NCBI RefSeq assembly: GCF_029590555.1
Contig: NZ_CP081004.1
Span: 1 to 50,153 of the forward strand
Direction: 5' to 3'
Source: Sphingobium sp. V4
Lineage (GTDB): Bacteria; Pseudomonadota; Alphaproteobacteria; Sphingomonadales; Sphingomonadaceae
DNA: 50,153 nt
The position numbers were made by a program, and so were the translations under genes. The notes below the pieces were generated by a model. That model was not told where the DNA came from. It saw only the letters and a list, made by a program, of their open reading frames with translations, and ran no database searches. This document shows positions 25,427 to 32,681 of this stretch, piece by piece (position 1 is the stretch's first letter; each line of letters starts with the position of its first letter).

Positions 25427-26452
25427 TCAGAAGTCGAAGGTTTGGGGCGCGGCCTCGCCGTCGAACCGAACCGTGACCTGGCCACTTAGAACAATCCCGC
25501 GACGGCCCTGAATGATGATAGCCGGTGCGTCGGTAGCCTCTTTCGGCTGACGGGGGGCGCGCGGCTTGTGATCGGAAGGATCGGCAAGCACGGCCCCCTC
25601 CCCTTCCCGCTCGTCGTCGTGAGCGTCCAGTTCAGGCCGCTCCCGACGATCGTCCGTCGCACTGGTAGCAGCTGCCACCAAGGCGCGCGATTCTTGGGGC
25701 GACGCTGGATCGTCGATCGCTTTAGCGGCACCGGCCTGCGCGGTCTCTTCCTCGGGGCTGCCTTGGAGCGTAGCAAGAAACTGCTCACAGGCGGCGGCTG
25801 TCGGATTTTCGTTTGCTGCCACGAAATTGCGCGTGGCCTGCTCGTCCAGCTCGATCGCGTGTTTGATCGCGACGGCGGCACGCGGAGAACAATTCTTCAA
25901 CGCGGCAAGAATGTCCTCGGGCAAGGTGCGCAGCGAGTAGAGCCGCTTCACTTCCGAATGCGGCTTGGCGATGCGCGCGGCTAGATCCTTTGTCGAGAGC
26001 GTGTCACTGACGCGGCTCGCGATGAAACTGACGCGCTCAGCCAGACTTAGGGCTTGGCGTTGCTCGTTCTCAAGAAACTGGTCGAGGCCAATATCGCGCT
26101 CGGCGTCCGCCTGATCCAGAACGGTGTCGATCTGGTCGAAACCAAGCTGGCGGCACGCGCGATAGCGCCGCTCTCCGTAGCGGATGATGTAGCGACCGTT
26201 CGATGTTGGCGCGACAACGATGGGTTGCAGCAAGCCGCGGTCCTTGATGGTTGCGGCCAGTGCATCAATCTCGGCCTGGTCGAACTCCCGGCGAACCTGC
26301 GTGGGGTCTGGATCAATGTCATCGAGCGGAAGGCGCTGAAACCGTCCAGCTGCCTTGAACTCGGTATTCGCGGGGACGGCCGAAAAGTCCATCGCGTCCA
26401 TATCGAAGTCGGCAAAGCTCTTCTTCGCCGGTTTGACAGCTGCCTTGCTCAT
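25427..26452 (-). CDS. parB: ParB/KorB-type partition protein
   Basis: Centromere-binding partner of ParA. Over 341 residues: linker (about 1-40), ParB N-terminal domain (LPLDDIDPDPTQVRREFDQAEIDALAATIKDRGLLQPIVV), box II (IRYGERRYRACRQLG), the central HTH (LSTKDLAARIAKPHSEVKRLYSLRTLPEDI), an acidic low-complexity linker and a C-terminal domain (IIQGRRGIVLSGQVTVRFDGE). It overlaps parA by ATGA-type coupling. It is the best candidate to bind the dispersed 16-bp palindromes. Confidence 0.92.
   Translation of the reverse strand: MSKAAVKPAKKSFADFDMDAMDFSAVPANTEFKAAGRFQRLPLDDIDPDPTQVRREFDQAEIDALAATIKDRGLLQPIVVAPTSNGRYIIRYGERRYRACRQLGFDQIDTVLDQADAERDIGLDQFLENEQRQALSLAERVSFIASRVSDTLSTKDLAARIAKPHSEVKRLYSLRTLPEDILAALKNCSPRAAVAIKHAIELDEQATRNFVAANENPTAAACEQFLATLQGSPEEETAQAGAAKAIDDPASPQESRALVAAATSATDDRRERPELDAHDDEREGEGAVLADPSDHKPRAPRQPKEATDAPAIIIQGRRGIVLSGQVTVRFDGEAAPQTFDF
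25664..25679. repeat. 16-bp palindrome, site 4 (one change, inside parB)
   Basis: GGTAGCAGCTGCCACC, one substitution, in the part of parB encoding its low-complexity linker. Confidence 0.7.
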
Positions 26453-27207
26453 GCGGCTTCCCTCTCAGCTTGATCGACAATGTAGGAGACGACTTCGCGC
26501 ACGATCGGCGCGCTACGCCGCGTGTCCTTTGCCAAGCGCCAAACGGGAATTTCGAGTAAAGCCGCCTCGCGCATGTGCTCGCGGTGCGGAATGGTGTGCG
26601 GCACCACATTGGCAGGAAGCGCCTGCCCAATGCGGTCCATCAGCATTTTTGAAACTTCGCTCGTTGTCTGAACGCGGTTGAACACGATCCCGAACCGGGT
26701 CGCGTTACCCTCCCCGCGCACCTTGTTTGCAAGGCTGATGCTTTGCGAGATTTCGTTGAGCGACTGACGCGCGGTTTTGTCGGGGTCCAGTGGGACCGCG
26801 ACATAATCGGACGCAATCAGCGCCATGAGGTTCCGGCCATCCCACGCGGGCGCAGTGTCGATCACGCAGTAGTCGTAGTGCTTGGCAAGGCCGGCACGAA
26901 TGGCGCGGACATAAGCGCCGATGTGCTGGCCTTGCTGCGGGCTGTCAGTCGTCAACTCGACGATCTGCCGTGTGTTCTTGAAACAGGCCAGCGCCGGAGG
27001 TTCTTCGTTCGGGTCGAAGTCAAGAATCGACTGAACCGGGCCGATCTGCTCGAACTCGGCTTTCAGCATCCCGGCACTGTGGCATTGCTTGTCCAGGTCC
27101 AGGACCACGACACGCTTGCCCTGCTCGGCCAGATGCCACGCAATATGACAGGTAAGCGTGGTCTTGCCGATGCCGCCGCGCTCATTGGTCACTACGATTG
27201 TTCGCAT
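26449..27207 (-). CDS. parA: ParA-type partition ATPase
   Basis: 252-residue Walker-type ATPase. MRTIVVTNERGGIGKTTLTCHIA is the deviant Walker A region, but the usual signature Lys before GG is Arg here. VVVLDLDKQCHSAG and YDYCVIDTAPAWDGRNL are the A' and B motifs. The ATG at 27207 has GAAGGGA; it gives a short ParA without N-terminal HTH, so autoregulation would fall to ParB or another protein. Confidence 0.93.
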   Translation of the reverse strand: MRTIVVTNERGGIGKTTLTCHIAWHLAEQGKRVVVLDLDKQCHSAGMLKAEFEQIGPVQSILDFDPNEEPPALACFKNTRQIVELTTDSPQQGQHIGAYVRAIRAGLAKHYDYCVIDTAPAWDGRNLMALIASDYVAVPLDPDKTARQSLNEISQSISLANKVRGEGNATRFGIVFNRVQTTSEVSKMLMDRIGQALPANVVPHTIPHREHMREAALLEIPVWRLAKDTRRSAPIVREVVSYIVDQAEREAA

Positions 27208-27237
27208 TGAGAATCCCTTCAATGGCTGCGCCACGGG

Positions 27238-27585
27238 CTACTTGTGCCAGCGGTTATGAGCGGCGCTGTTTCCCGATCCGAAGCGATACTGCGACTGCAT
27301 ATACCATGGGTTCGGATCGTCGTTCAGGTTGAGGCCCTTGCCCTTGCGGCGCGGGCCGGTCTGTTCGGTTGGTGGGTCTTTGCCGAAGAAAACGATCAGC
27401 ACGAAGACGGCGACGGCTCCCACTCCTAGCCAGCCAAAAGCGAAATAGGCCGCGAGTCCGACTGCAAGGACGACGATCAGCGCGGTTGCCGCGATCGCAA
27501 GCCACAGGGCAAGCGATGCCCAAAGCATGACAGTCCGTAGCACGCTGGCTGCGCGCCGAAGTTTGCTGGCAATCTCACGGCGCAT
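27238..27585 (-). CDS. Small membrane protein beside parA
   Basis: 115-residue protein with two hydrophobic segments (VMLWASLALWLAIAATALIVV and AYFAFGWLGVGAVAVFVLIVF) and a polar tail (WYMQSQYRFGSGNSAAHNRW). Unrecognised. It is in the same direction as parA and the Xre gene, likely one operon. Confidence 0.68.
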   Translation of the reverse strand: MRREIASKLRRAASVLRTVMLWASLALWLAIAATALIVVLAVGLAAYFAFGWLGVGAVAVFVLIVFFGKDPPTEQTGPRRKGKGLNLNDDPNPWYMQSQYRFGSGNSAAHNRWHK

Positions 27586-27594
27586 AGCGGCCTC

Positions 27595-27846
27595 CTAAGC
27601 TGTTCGGCTCTCGCCTCGCTCGGAGCCGATCAGCTTAGGGAAAGGCTGCTCCCTGAAGATGTTCGGCACCTCGGTTCGCAGGGCACGCGACATACGTAGC
27701 GCCGTCAGCAAAGTGGCGTCCTGTCTGCCGTTCTCGATGGCCGCGACTGTTTCAGGGGAGACTTGAATCCTCGCTGCCAGCTCGGATTGCGTAAGTCCGG
27801 AAGCGACGCGCAAGCTCGCTACACGATTGAACAGTTTGGCTGCCAC
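27595..27846 (-). CDS. Xre-family HTH regulator
   Basis: 83-residue protein. LRVASGLTQSELAARIQVSPETVAAIENGRQDATLLTALRMSRAL is a Cro/CI-type HTH. The start is GTG at 27846 with GAGG upstream. It is first in the operon with parA and parB and has an inverted repeat just before it, so it may repress that operon. Confidence 0.85.
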   Translation of the reverse strand: MAAKLFNRVASLRVASGLTQSELAARIQVSPETVAAIENGRQDATLLTALRMSRALRTEVPNIFREQPFPKLIGSERGESRTA

Positions 27847-27865
27847 ACATGCCTCACGTAGTTAA

Positions 27866-27884
27866 ACCCTATTCTTGTTAGGGT
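27866..27884. promoter_or_regulatory. Operator-like inverted repeat before the Xre gene
   Basis: ACCCTA (27866-27871) and TAGGGT (27879-27884) are separated by seven bases, 20 bp upstream of the Xre start. A plausible autoregulatory site. Confidence 0.5.
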
Positions 27885-27904
27885 CTGTGAAAAGCATTGT
27901 CCAC

Positions 27905-27935
27905 AAAAAAGGGCGGCCACCAGGCCGCCCGTTTT
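27905..27935 (-). terminator. Terminator of ssb
   Basis: GGGCGGCC-ACCA-GGCCGCCC (27911-27930). On the minus strand it is followed by six T. It lies just beyond the ssb stop; the other strand has GTTTT, so it may act both ways. Confidence 0.88.
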
Positions 27936-27953
27936 AGGTGAAAGGGGGGGGGC

Positions 27954-28268
27954 TTAGTCAGCCCCGCCCCGAACCAAGATACCCAGCCCCTCAGCGATCA
28001 GGTCCACCGAGTAGCGGGTTTCGCCATTGCTCTCGTAGCTGTTCTGGCGGACCCGTCCGGTGATGTGAACCAGGTCGCCCTTGCCCAAGTCAGCGGCGCG
28101 CTCTGCCAGCTGGCGGAAGAACGTCACGCGGTTCCAGTGCGTATCGGTCTTCCATTCATCGCCATCCTTGCGGTTGTAGTTCGCGGCGACGGAAACATGG
28201 GTGACTTTATCGGTCGTATCGACACTGCCAACGCGGCCGATGATCCGAAATTCAGCGATGTTCTGCAT
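27954..28268 (-). CDS. ssb: Single-stranded DNA-binding protein (short)
   Basis: 104-residue SSB consisting of the OB fold only: MQNIAEFRIIGRVGSVDTTD, VSVAANYNRKDGDEW, THWNRVTFFRQLAERAADLGKGDLVHITGRVRQNSYE. The acidic C-terminal tail of housekeeping SSB is missing. The ATG at 28268 has AAGGAG. Plasmid ssb genes are typical of leading regions, where they protect the incoming strand. A foldable element lies 58 bp upstream. Confidence 0.92.
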   Translation of the reverse strand: MQNIAEFRIIGRVGSVDTTDKVTHVSVAANYNRKDGDEWKTDTHWNRVTFFRQLAERAADLGKGDLVHITGRVRQNSYESNGETRYSVDLIAEGLGILVRGGAD

Positions 28269-28325
28269 GGTAGTCTCCTTTGGATAAGCGTTGCTGACGG
28301 ATTTTTTGCGGCGGAGCTGAGCTAC

Positions 28326-28397
28326 GCGGGCAAGCTGAAAATGGGAGGGTCCGCTTGCGGAAACCCAAGGCCGAAGGCCGGTTTTCTGCTTGCCCGC
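28326..28397. promoter_or_regulatory. 72-nt branched hairpin element upstream of ssb
   Basis: Outer arms GCGGGCAAGC (28326-28335) and GCTTGCCCGC (28388-28397) pair perfectly, then a T-T mismatch, then GAAAA/TTTTC. Inside are two further hairpins, TCCGC-TT-GCGGA (28350-28361) and GGCC-GAA-GGCC (28369-28379). It starts 58 bp before the ssb ATG. It could be a folded single-strand promoter or an RNA leader. Confidence 0.65.
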
Positions 28398-28484
28398 ATT
28401 AGTGGCGATGTGGAGTTCGTATCCGTCAGACAGCAACGCCCAAAGGAAACGGCCCGAGTAGATGCAGCAATTTGGACTGGCGGC

Positions 28485-28500
28485 GGTGGCAGCTGCCACT
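28485..28500. repeat. 16-bp palindrome, site 5 (one change)
   Basis: GGTGGCAGCTGCCACT in the 393-bp gene-free stretch between ssb and the recombinase gene. Only the last base deviates. Confidence 0.85.
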
Positions 28501-28619
28501 GGCCATTGGCACCCATAGGTCGCTGCGCTCGATCGGCACGGCGGGGATTGGAAAACCCTGTCGCGGCTCCGCCGCTCTTTCCGTAGCTGGCAGTCCGTTG
28601 ACGCGAGCAGGGGACTGCC

Positions 28620-28635
28620 GGTGGCAGCTGCCACC
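28620..28635. repeat. 16-bp palindrome, site 6
   Basis: Perfect copy, extended to 22 bp (28617-28638). It is 27 bp beyond the recombinase stop. Apart from the two palindromes and the ssb hairpin, the stretch 28269-28661 shows nothing else recognisable. Confidence 0.93.
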
Positions 28636-28661
28636 GGCTTGAAGCCGAACAGAAAGGGCAA

Positions 28662-29360
28662 TCAGCGGTTCCGCTCACGATGATTTCGCTGAGGGCTGGG
28701 TTCTTGCACCTGGGCGGCACGATGGGCCGCCCACACCCGCTTGACGGTGCTGCGGTCGCAATCGGCCAGCTCTGCCGTTTTGGCAATGCTCTTGCCCGCT
28801 TCGCGCAATGCCACAATGCGGGCGTGCGTTGCCCGATCGCCTTTGCGCCCTCCGCTGCGCCCTGCGGCCTTTGCCAAGGCGATACCTTGGCGCTGTCGCT
28901 CGCGGCGATCGGTGTAATCGTCGTGAGCCATCTGCAGGGCGATCTTCAAGAGCATCGCCTGAACAGATTCGAGCACGATGCGGGCGATGCCCTCGGCGTC
29001 GGCCGCGAGGTCGGACAGGTCCACGACGCCGGGAATGGCAAGTCGCGCGCCTCGCGCACGAATTGTCTCAACCAGCTGCTCGGCCTCGGCCAAGGGAAGA
29101 CGACTAATCCGGTCAATCTTCTCGGCAATCACCACTTCACCGGGTTGAAGATCGGCAATCATACGCAGCAACTCGGGGCGGTCGGCACGGGCACCCGATG
29201 CCTTCTCCCGATAGACTGCCGCGACATAATAGCCCGCTGCCTTCGCCTCGGCTACGATGGCATCCTGTCGGCGTAAGTCCTGTGCATCGGTGCTGACGCG
29301 CAAATAAACGCGGCCGATCTGCGGCGCGAAGGCGGGGGACGGCTCAATATCAGTGGCCAT
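28662..29360 (-). CDS. Plasmid serine recombinase (multimer resolution type)
   Basis: 232-residue resolvase/invertase: RVYLRVSTDAQDLRRQD with catalytic Ser, YREKASGARADRPELLRMIADLQPGEVVIAEKIDRISR, and a C-terminal HTH (RIVALREAGKSIAKTAELADCDRSTVKRVWAAH). It probably resolves plasmid multimers. The ATG lies inside the last codons of the sigma-like gene, so the two are co-translated. Confidence 0.87.
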   Translation of the reverse strand: MATDIEPSPAFAPQIGRVYLRVSTDAQDLRRQDAIVAEAKAAGYYVAAVYREKASGARADRPELLRMIADLQPGEVVIAEKIDRISRLPLAEAEQLVETIRARGARLAIPGVVDLSDLAADAEGIARIVLESVQAMLLKIALQMAHDDYTDRRERQRQGIALAKAAGRSGGRKGDRATHARIVALREAGKSIAKTAELADCDRSTVKRVWAAHRAAQVQEPSPQRNHRERNR

Positions 29361-30063
29361 CGTTTGTTGAAGCTTCCTTGCCTAGCTGGGGACCATCCGG
29401 GGGCGAGGCCAGCATGTTGGATATGCTGGCTTCTGCGCTCGCGATCGCATCGCGGATTTCATCGGCCTGTTCGCGCAGCGCCGCCAATTGGCGGTCGCGC
29501 GGCAAAATTGCCCTCAGCCAATTAGCGCGCTGCTCGATTTGAGCGATCTGTTCGGCAAAAAACTGAGCGTCGGATCTCATCCGATCAAGCTCAGCCTGCG
29601 CCACGCGTAGTTTGCGGTTCCAAGCGGAATCGCGCGCCTTCGCTCGCCTGACCTCGTCCCGGTCTTGCTTGGCTTTGCGCTTCCGCTCCTGATCTAGCGC
29701 CTTTTGCAAGGCATCGCGTTTCCTGATCCGCTCGGCCTCAGCCGCTTCATCACGCCTGCGCGCGATCAAAGCATCCAGCGCCGAACGATCGTGAATGTCT
29801 ATGTTGTTGCAGACCCATCTGATCCTTCGGAATGCCTTGTCCTCGATTTGGCCGATGCGGCTTGGCGACACACCGACGATCTTTGCAGTCGCGGCAAGAG
29901 TGAGCGCGGGAGAGGGGCCAAGCCCGATCCGCAAGCGGACAACCTGTTGCTCATGCGGTTCCAGCATCGCGATCAACCGCTCGACGGTTCGATGGTCGGT
30001 GATCGGCCTCTCTACATCGCGCTTTGCAAGCCGAGCTGCGAACAGCTCCATGGCCGATTTCAT
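29350..30063 (-). CDS. Sigma-region-4-like HTH protein with coiled coil
   Basis: 237 residues from the ATG at 30063 (CAGGAC upstream; longer starts lack a ribosome site). LEPHEQQVVRLRIGLGPSPALTLAATAKIVGVSPSRIGQIEDKAFRRIR matches sigma-70 region 4. The remaining ~150 residues are a long charged coiled coil (RIRKRDALQKALDQERKRKAKQDRD ...). Regions 2 and 3 are absent, so it is not a full sigma factor and may act as a transcription regulator. Confidence 0.72.
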   Translation of the reverse strand: MKSAMELFAARLAKRDVERPITDHRTVERLIAMLEPHEQQVVRLRIGLGPSPALTLAATAKIVGVSPSRIGQIEDKAFRRIRWVCNNIDIHDRSALDALIARRRDEAAEAERIRKRDALQKALDQERKRKAKQDRDEVRRAKARDSAWNRKLRVAQAELDRMRSDAQFFAEQIAQIEQRANWLRAILPRDRQLAALREQADEIRDAIASAEASISNMLASPPDGPQLGKEASTNDGH

Positions 30064-30137
30064 CGCGTCGTCCTGACCGTCCATGCAGGGTTTGAACCTC
30101 GCTCGTCCAAATATGGCGCACAATCTATACCATCTGC

Positions 30138-30221
30138 GCTAGGCGCGAAAGCCATGGCGCAAATAGCTTCTAGAGCAACCCTATTGCGCCATGCTGCCCG
30201 TGCCGACATTCTGCGCCTAGC
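30138..30221. promoter_or_regulatory. Nested inverted repeats in a divergent promoter region
   Basis: Outer arms GCTAGGCGC (30138-30146) and GCGCCTAGC (30213-30221) enclose inner arms ATGGCGCAA (30154-30162) and TTGCGCCAT (30184-30192); all are perfect 9-mers. TGGCGCA recurs near 30114. The region separates the minus-strand sigma-like gene from the plus-strand Xre gene. Confidence 0.7.
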
Positions 30222-30239
30222 CAGAAGGACGCGAACACG

Positions 30240-30497
30240 ATGCCAACCATATACCTGAAACGAACATCGCCGTTGATGGCCCAGCTCGGGGCCAACATCG
30301 CTCGCGAACTAAAGAAACTAGGCATAACTCAAGGGGAGTTGTCCGAACGCTCGGGCGTTGCGGCGTCACATATTTCATACATGGTGCGCGGACATGGTAA
30401 TCCAACGCTTGCTACCTTGGAGAGCCTTGCCGATGCTTTCGGATTATCGGCTGTCGAATTATTGGCAGCGGATAGCACTTCCCGCGACAAGTCCTGA
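30240..30497 (+). CDS. Xre-family HTH regulator, divergent
   Basis: 85-residue protein with ARELKKLGITQGELSERSGVAASHISYMVRGHGNPTLATLESLADAFGLSAVELL, a Cro/CI HTH. The ATG is at 30240. It probably binds the nested repeats just upstream and controls itself and the divergent sigma-like/resolvase operon. Confidence 0.85.
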   Translation: MPTIYLKRTSPLMAQLGANIARELKKLGITQGELSERSGVAASHISYMVRGHGNPTLATLESLADAFGLSAVELLAADSTSRDKS

Positions 30498-30529
30498 AAG
30501 GCAGTCGCTTTATTTGATCGGAACAATCT

Positions 30530-30790
30530 ATGTCCAGTAACCCGCCCCGCGAATTTGACCGACTGCTACAAGATGCGCCGCTGGTGCGGGCAATGGGGGG
30601 AGCACTCTCGATGTTTGCCACGCTGCTTGCGCGTCAAGGCATTGTCGAGGCGAGCGAGGTTGCAAACTTGCTGGGTATCTATGCGGTCGCCACAAGCGAA
30701 GTCGATAATGAAGAGGGCATGATCTTGGGATGCTGGGCAGCTATGATCCGCGACGTGGCGGAGCAACAGCGCACATCTGCTCGCAAATAG
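30530..30790 (+). CDS. 86-residue hypothetical protein
   Basis: MSSNPPREFDRLLQDAPLVR ... GMILGCWAAMIRDVAEQQRT. Unrecognised; mildly hydrophobic in the middle (LSMFATLLARQGIVEASEVANLLGIYAVA) and probably helical. It follows the Xre gene by 32 bp on the same strand, so probably one operon. Confidence 0.6.
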   Translation: MSSNPPREFDRLLQDAPLVRAMGGALSMFATLLARQGIVEASEVANLLGIYAVATSEVDNEEGMILGCWAAMIRDVAEQQRTSARK

Positions 30791-30807
30791 CCCCGGCGCG
30801 CACGGCG

Positions 30808-31047
30808 CTAGCCGTGAGCCGCTTCGATCTTCTGGGCAAGCTCGGCCAGGTGATCGGAATCAAGTAGATCCTCGGCGGTAAGATCGGCCGCGAAAAACTC
30901 GCTTCCGCTGGGTGGCGCGCGATCGGCGGCGAAAGCGGCCAGATAGGGCCGCGCCTCGTCCGTGGCGATCCAGCGCCAGAAAGCATTGCCCTGGCCGAAT
31001 AAACCGCTCTCGAACATATCGAGCCGTGCTTGTGCGAAGTCGGTCAA
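30808..31047 (-). CDS. 79-residue hypothetical protein, TTG start
   Basis: LTDFAQARLDMFESGLFGQGNAFWRWIATDEARPYLAAFAADR ... DLTAEDLLDSDHLAELAQKIEAAHG. TTG at 31047 is chosen because AGGAG lies eight bases upstream and the protein-like sequence begins there. Acidic and unrecognised. It converges on the 30530 gene. Confidence 0.6.
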   Translation of the reverse strand: MTDFAQARLDMFESGLFGQGNAFWRWIATDEARPYLAAFAADRAPPSGSEFFAADLTAEDLLDSDHLAELAQKIEAAHG

Positions 31048-31079
31048 TTTGCGTCTCCTGACAATCAGTCGGTTCGGCA

Positions 31080-31107
31080 AAAAAAGGGAGGCCGAAGCCT
31101 CCCTTTG
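31080..31107 (-). terminator. Rho-independent terminator
   Basis: AAAGGGAGGC (31083-31092), loop CGAA, GCCTCCCTTT (31097-31106). On the minus strand it is followed by a T-run, directly after the 31110 gene. Confidence 0.88.
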
Positions 31108-31109
31108 TC

Positions 31110-31331
31110 TTACTGGAACAGTTTGATGAAAGCGGGCGCGAGGCCGATGACTGCGAGGACGAAACCGACGCTGCCGATGACCCAAGTTTGTGCCGTCAGC
31201 TTGCTTTCGATTCCCTTGTTCGCCTCCTGAACCTTCACGGCGATATACTCCTCAATAGCCTCTACAACTTCCGCTGCGGCGTCGTCGGACAGATTAGCCG
31301 CTTTCAGTGCTCTAAACAATTTGATGTGCAT
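31110..31331 (-). CDS. 73-residue membrane-anchored small protein
   Basis: MHIKLFRALKAANLSDDAAAEVVEAIEEYIAVKVQEANKGIESK forms a coiled helix, followed by a C-terminal membrane helix (TWVIGSVGFVLAVIGLAPAFIKLF). The ATG at 31331 has AAGGAG. Family not recognised. Its upstream region carries the 83-bp leader repeat 58 bp before the start, as does the 31629 gene. Confidence 0.68.
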   Translation of the reverse strand: MHIKLFRALKAANLSDDAAAEVVEAIEEYIAVKVQEANKGIESKLTAQTWVIGSVGFVLAVIGLAPAFIKLFQ

Positions 31332-31388
31332 CCGGTTCTCCTTCTCGTTGGTGACGGGAGACACCCGGCATGGGCACCGGCGCCGGCT

Positions 31389-31471
31389 GTCAGGGACCGC
31401 GAAGCGGCCGCGGTAGCGGGCGGTGGGGGAGCCGATTTGCGCAGCAAATTGGGGGAACCGCCGATCCTTGA
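31389..31471 (-). repeat. 83-bp leader repeat (type S), copy 1
   Basis: Same as 32004-32086 except one base. It contains an inner hairpin ATTTGC-GCA-GCAAAT (31435-31449) framed by GGCGGT (31419-31424) and ACCGCC (31457-31462), and a CCGC-GAA-GCGG hairpin. It lies 58 bp upstream of the ATG at 31331. The rest of 31332-31628 is gene-free and unremarkable. Confidence 0.9.
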
Positions 31472-31628
31472 AAGCTGGCGCGCACCCATGCCAAAATGCC
31501 ACGACACACAGAGAGAAGAGATTGCGCGGGGCGGGGTTCGATGCCCCGTCCCGCGCTCTGCATGGCACCGAGATCATCGGTTTCGCCCAGCGGGCGAAAA
31601 GGGGCGGGCTAAGCCCGCCCCTCCGGCG

Positions 31629-31946
31629 TCAGCCGGATTGGCCGCGCTTCGCCTTGGCCGCCAGCACGACCGCGACGACTTGCGGATAGACGCATTCGCC
31701 GCGCTCGATGTTGCGGATGCCGGGGCCGTCGAGCACGTCCTTGATACGGTCCTCGATGATCTGGCCCAGCTCGGCCGCAACCGCCTCGATGTCAGCACTC
31801 GTCTTGCCGATAAACATCGGGTCTTTCGGCCACATGCTTTCCGCGTCGAAATGATCCTTATCGTTCAACGCGGTCGCCAGCGCCTCGATCGCAGCATTTC
31901 CAAGCGCACGCTCGAAAGCCAGCTGAGCGAACAGACGATGAGACAT
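31629..31946 (-). CDS. 105-residue hypothetical protein
   Basis: MSHRLFAQLAFERALGNAAIEALATALNDKDHFDAESMWPKDP ... VVAVVLAAKAKRGQSG. Unrecognised, soluble. A strong AAGGAGG precedes the ATG. The 83-bp leader repeat lies 58 bp upstream. Confidence 0.65.
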   Translation of the reverse strand: MSHRLFAQLAFERALGNAAIEALATALNDKDHFDAESMWPKDPMFIGKTSADIEAVAAELGQIIEDRIKDVLDGPGIRNIERGECVYPQVVAVVLAAKAKRGQSG

Positions 31947-32003
31947 AACAACCTCCTTGTTGCCGGAATTGGCGAGGCCAAGGGGAGGGCAGCGCCGGGT
32001 CGG

Positions 32004-32086
32004 GTCAGGGACCGCGAAGCGGCCGCGCTAGCGGGCGGTGGGGGAGCCGATTTGCGCAGCAAATTGGGGGAACCGCCGATCCTTGA
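32004..32086 (-). repeat. 83-bp leader repeat (type S), copy 2
   Basis: Second copy, starting exactly 58 bp before the ATG at 31946. The 57 bp between repeat and start codon differ between the two genes, so only the leader element and its distance are shared. Confidence 0.9.
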
Positions 32087-32167
32087 TGCGGCCTGGTGCA
32101 GCCCTCATGCTAGGAAGACACTGACGGGGGGATTTAACGAACTAACGCCCGCCCATCGGGCGGACCT

Positions 32168-32620
32168 TCACCCTGCGCCGTCTCGCGCCCGAACGATCGC
32201 GCTGTATTCCAGCAGCGTTTGTCGGACATTCTCATCATCCATCACATTGAGCGCATGGCCGGTGGCCGATGCCTGATCCGTCCGCATTTCGAGCCAAGCG
32301 ATCCGCGCCGTGTTCGGCACAACGCGACCATGCTCAAGCGCGATCTGCTCGCTGTAACCGGCGATAACATCGTTGATGGCCTCAAGGGCTGCCTCATAGG
32401 CAATGGCCTGATCTTGGGTCCACAAGGGCGCTGTCGGTGTGGGGGCAGTCACCTTGCCATATAGAGAGGGCAACTGGTCTCCCGGCAAGCGCAAACTACG
32501 CCATTTGCGCTTGCCGAGAGTGGGCGGCCCTACCGGGGGGCTTGGGCCGTTGATGGGCCTATAATCCTCAAACTCACAACGCCAAATGGCGTTGGATAGA
32601 TTGAAAGGGCGGCGCGACAA
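32168..32620 (-). CDS. 150-residue hypothetical protein
   Basis: MSRRPFNLSNAIWRCEFEDYRP ... AYEAALEAINDVIAGYSEQIALEHGRV ... NVRQTLLEYSAIVRARDGAG. The start is TTG at 32620 with GAGGGGG upstream; no ATG fits better. Unrecognised, soluble, helical in the C-terminal half. Confidence 0.58.
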   Translation of the reverse strand: MSRRPFNLSNAIWRCEFEDYRPINGPSPPVGPPTLGKRKWRSLRLPGDQLPSLYGKVTAPTPTAPLWTQDQAIAYEAALEAINDVIAGYSEQIALEHGRVVPNTARIAWLEMRTDQASATGHALNVMDDENVRQTLLEYSAIVRARDGAG

Positions 32621-32681
32621 ACAGATGCCCCCTCGAAGCGCATCGCGCGAAGTTGCGCATGGACCGCGACAATTCTCGCTT

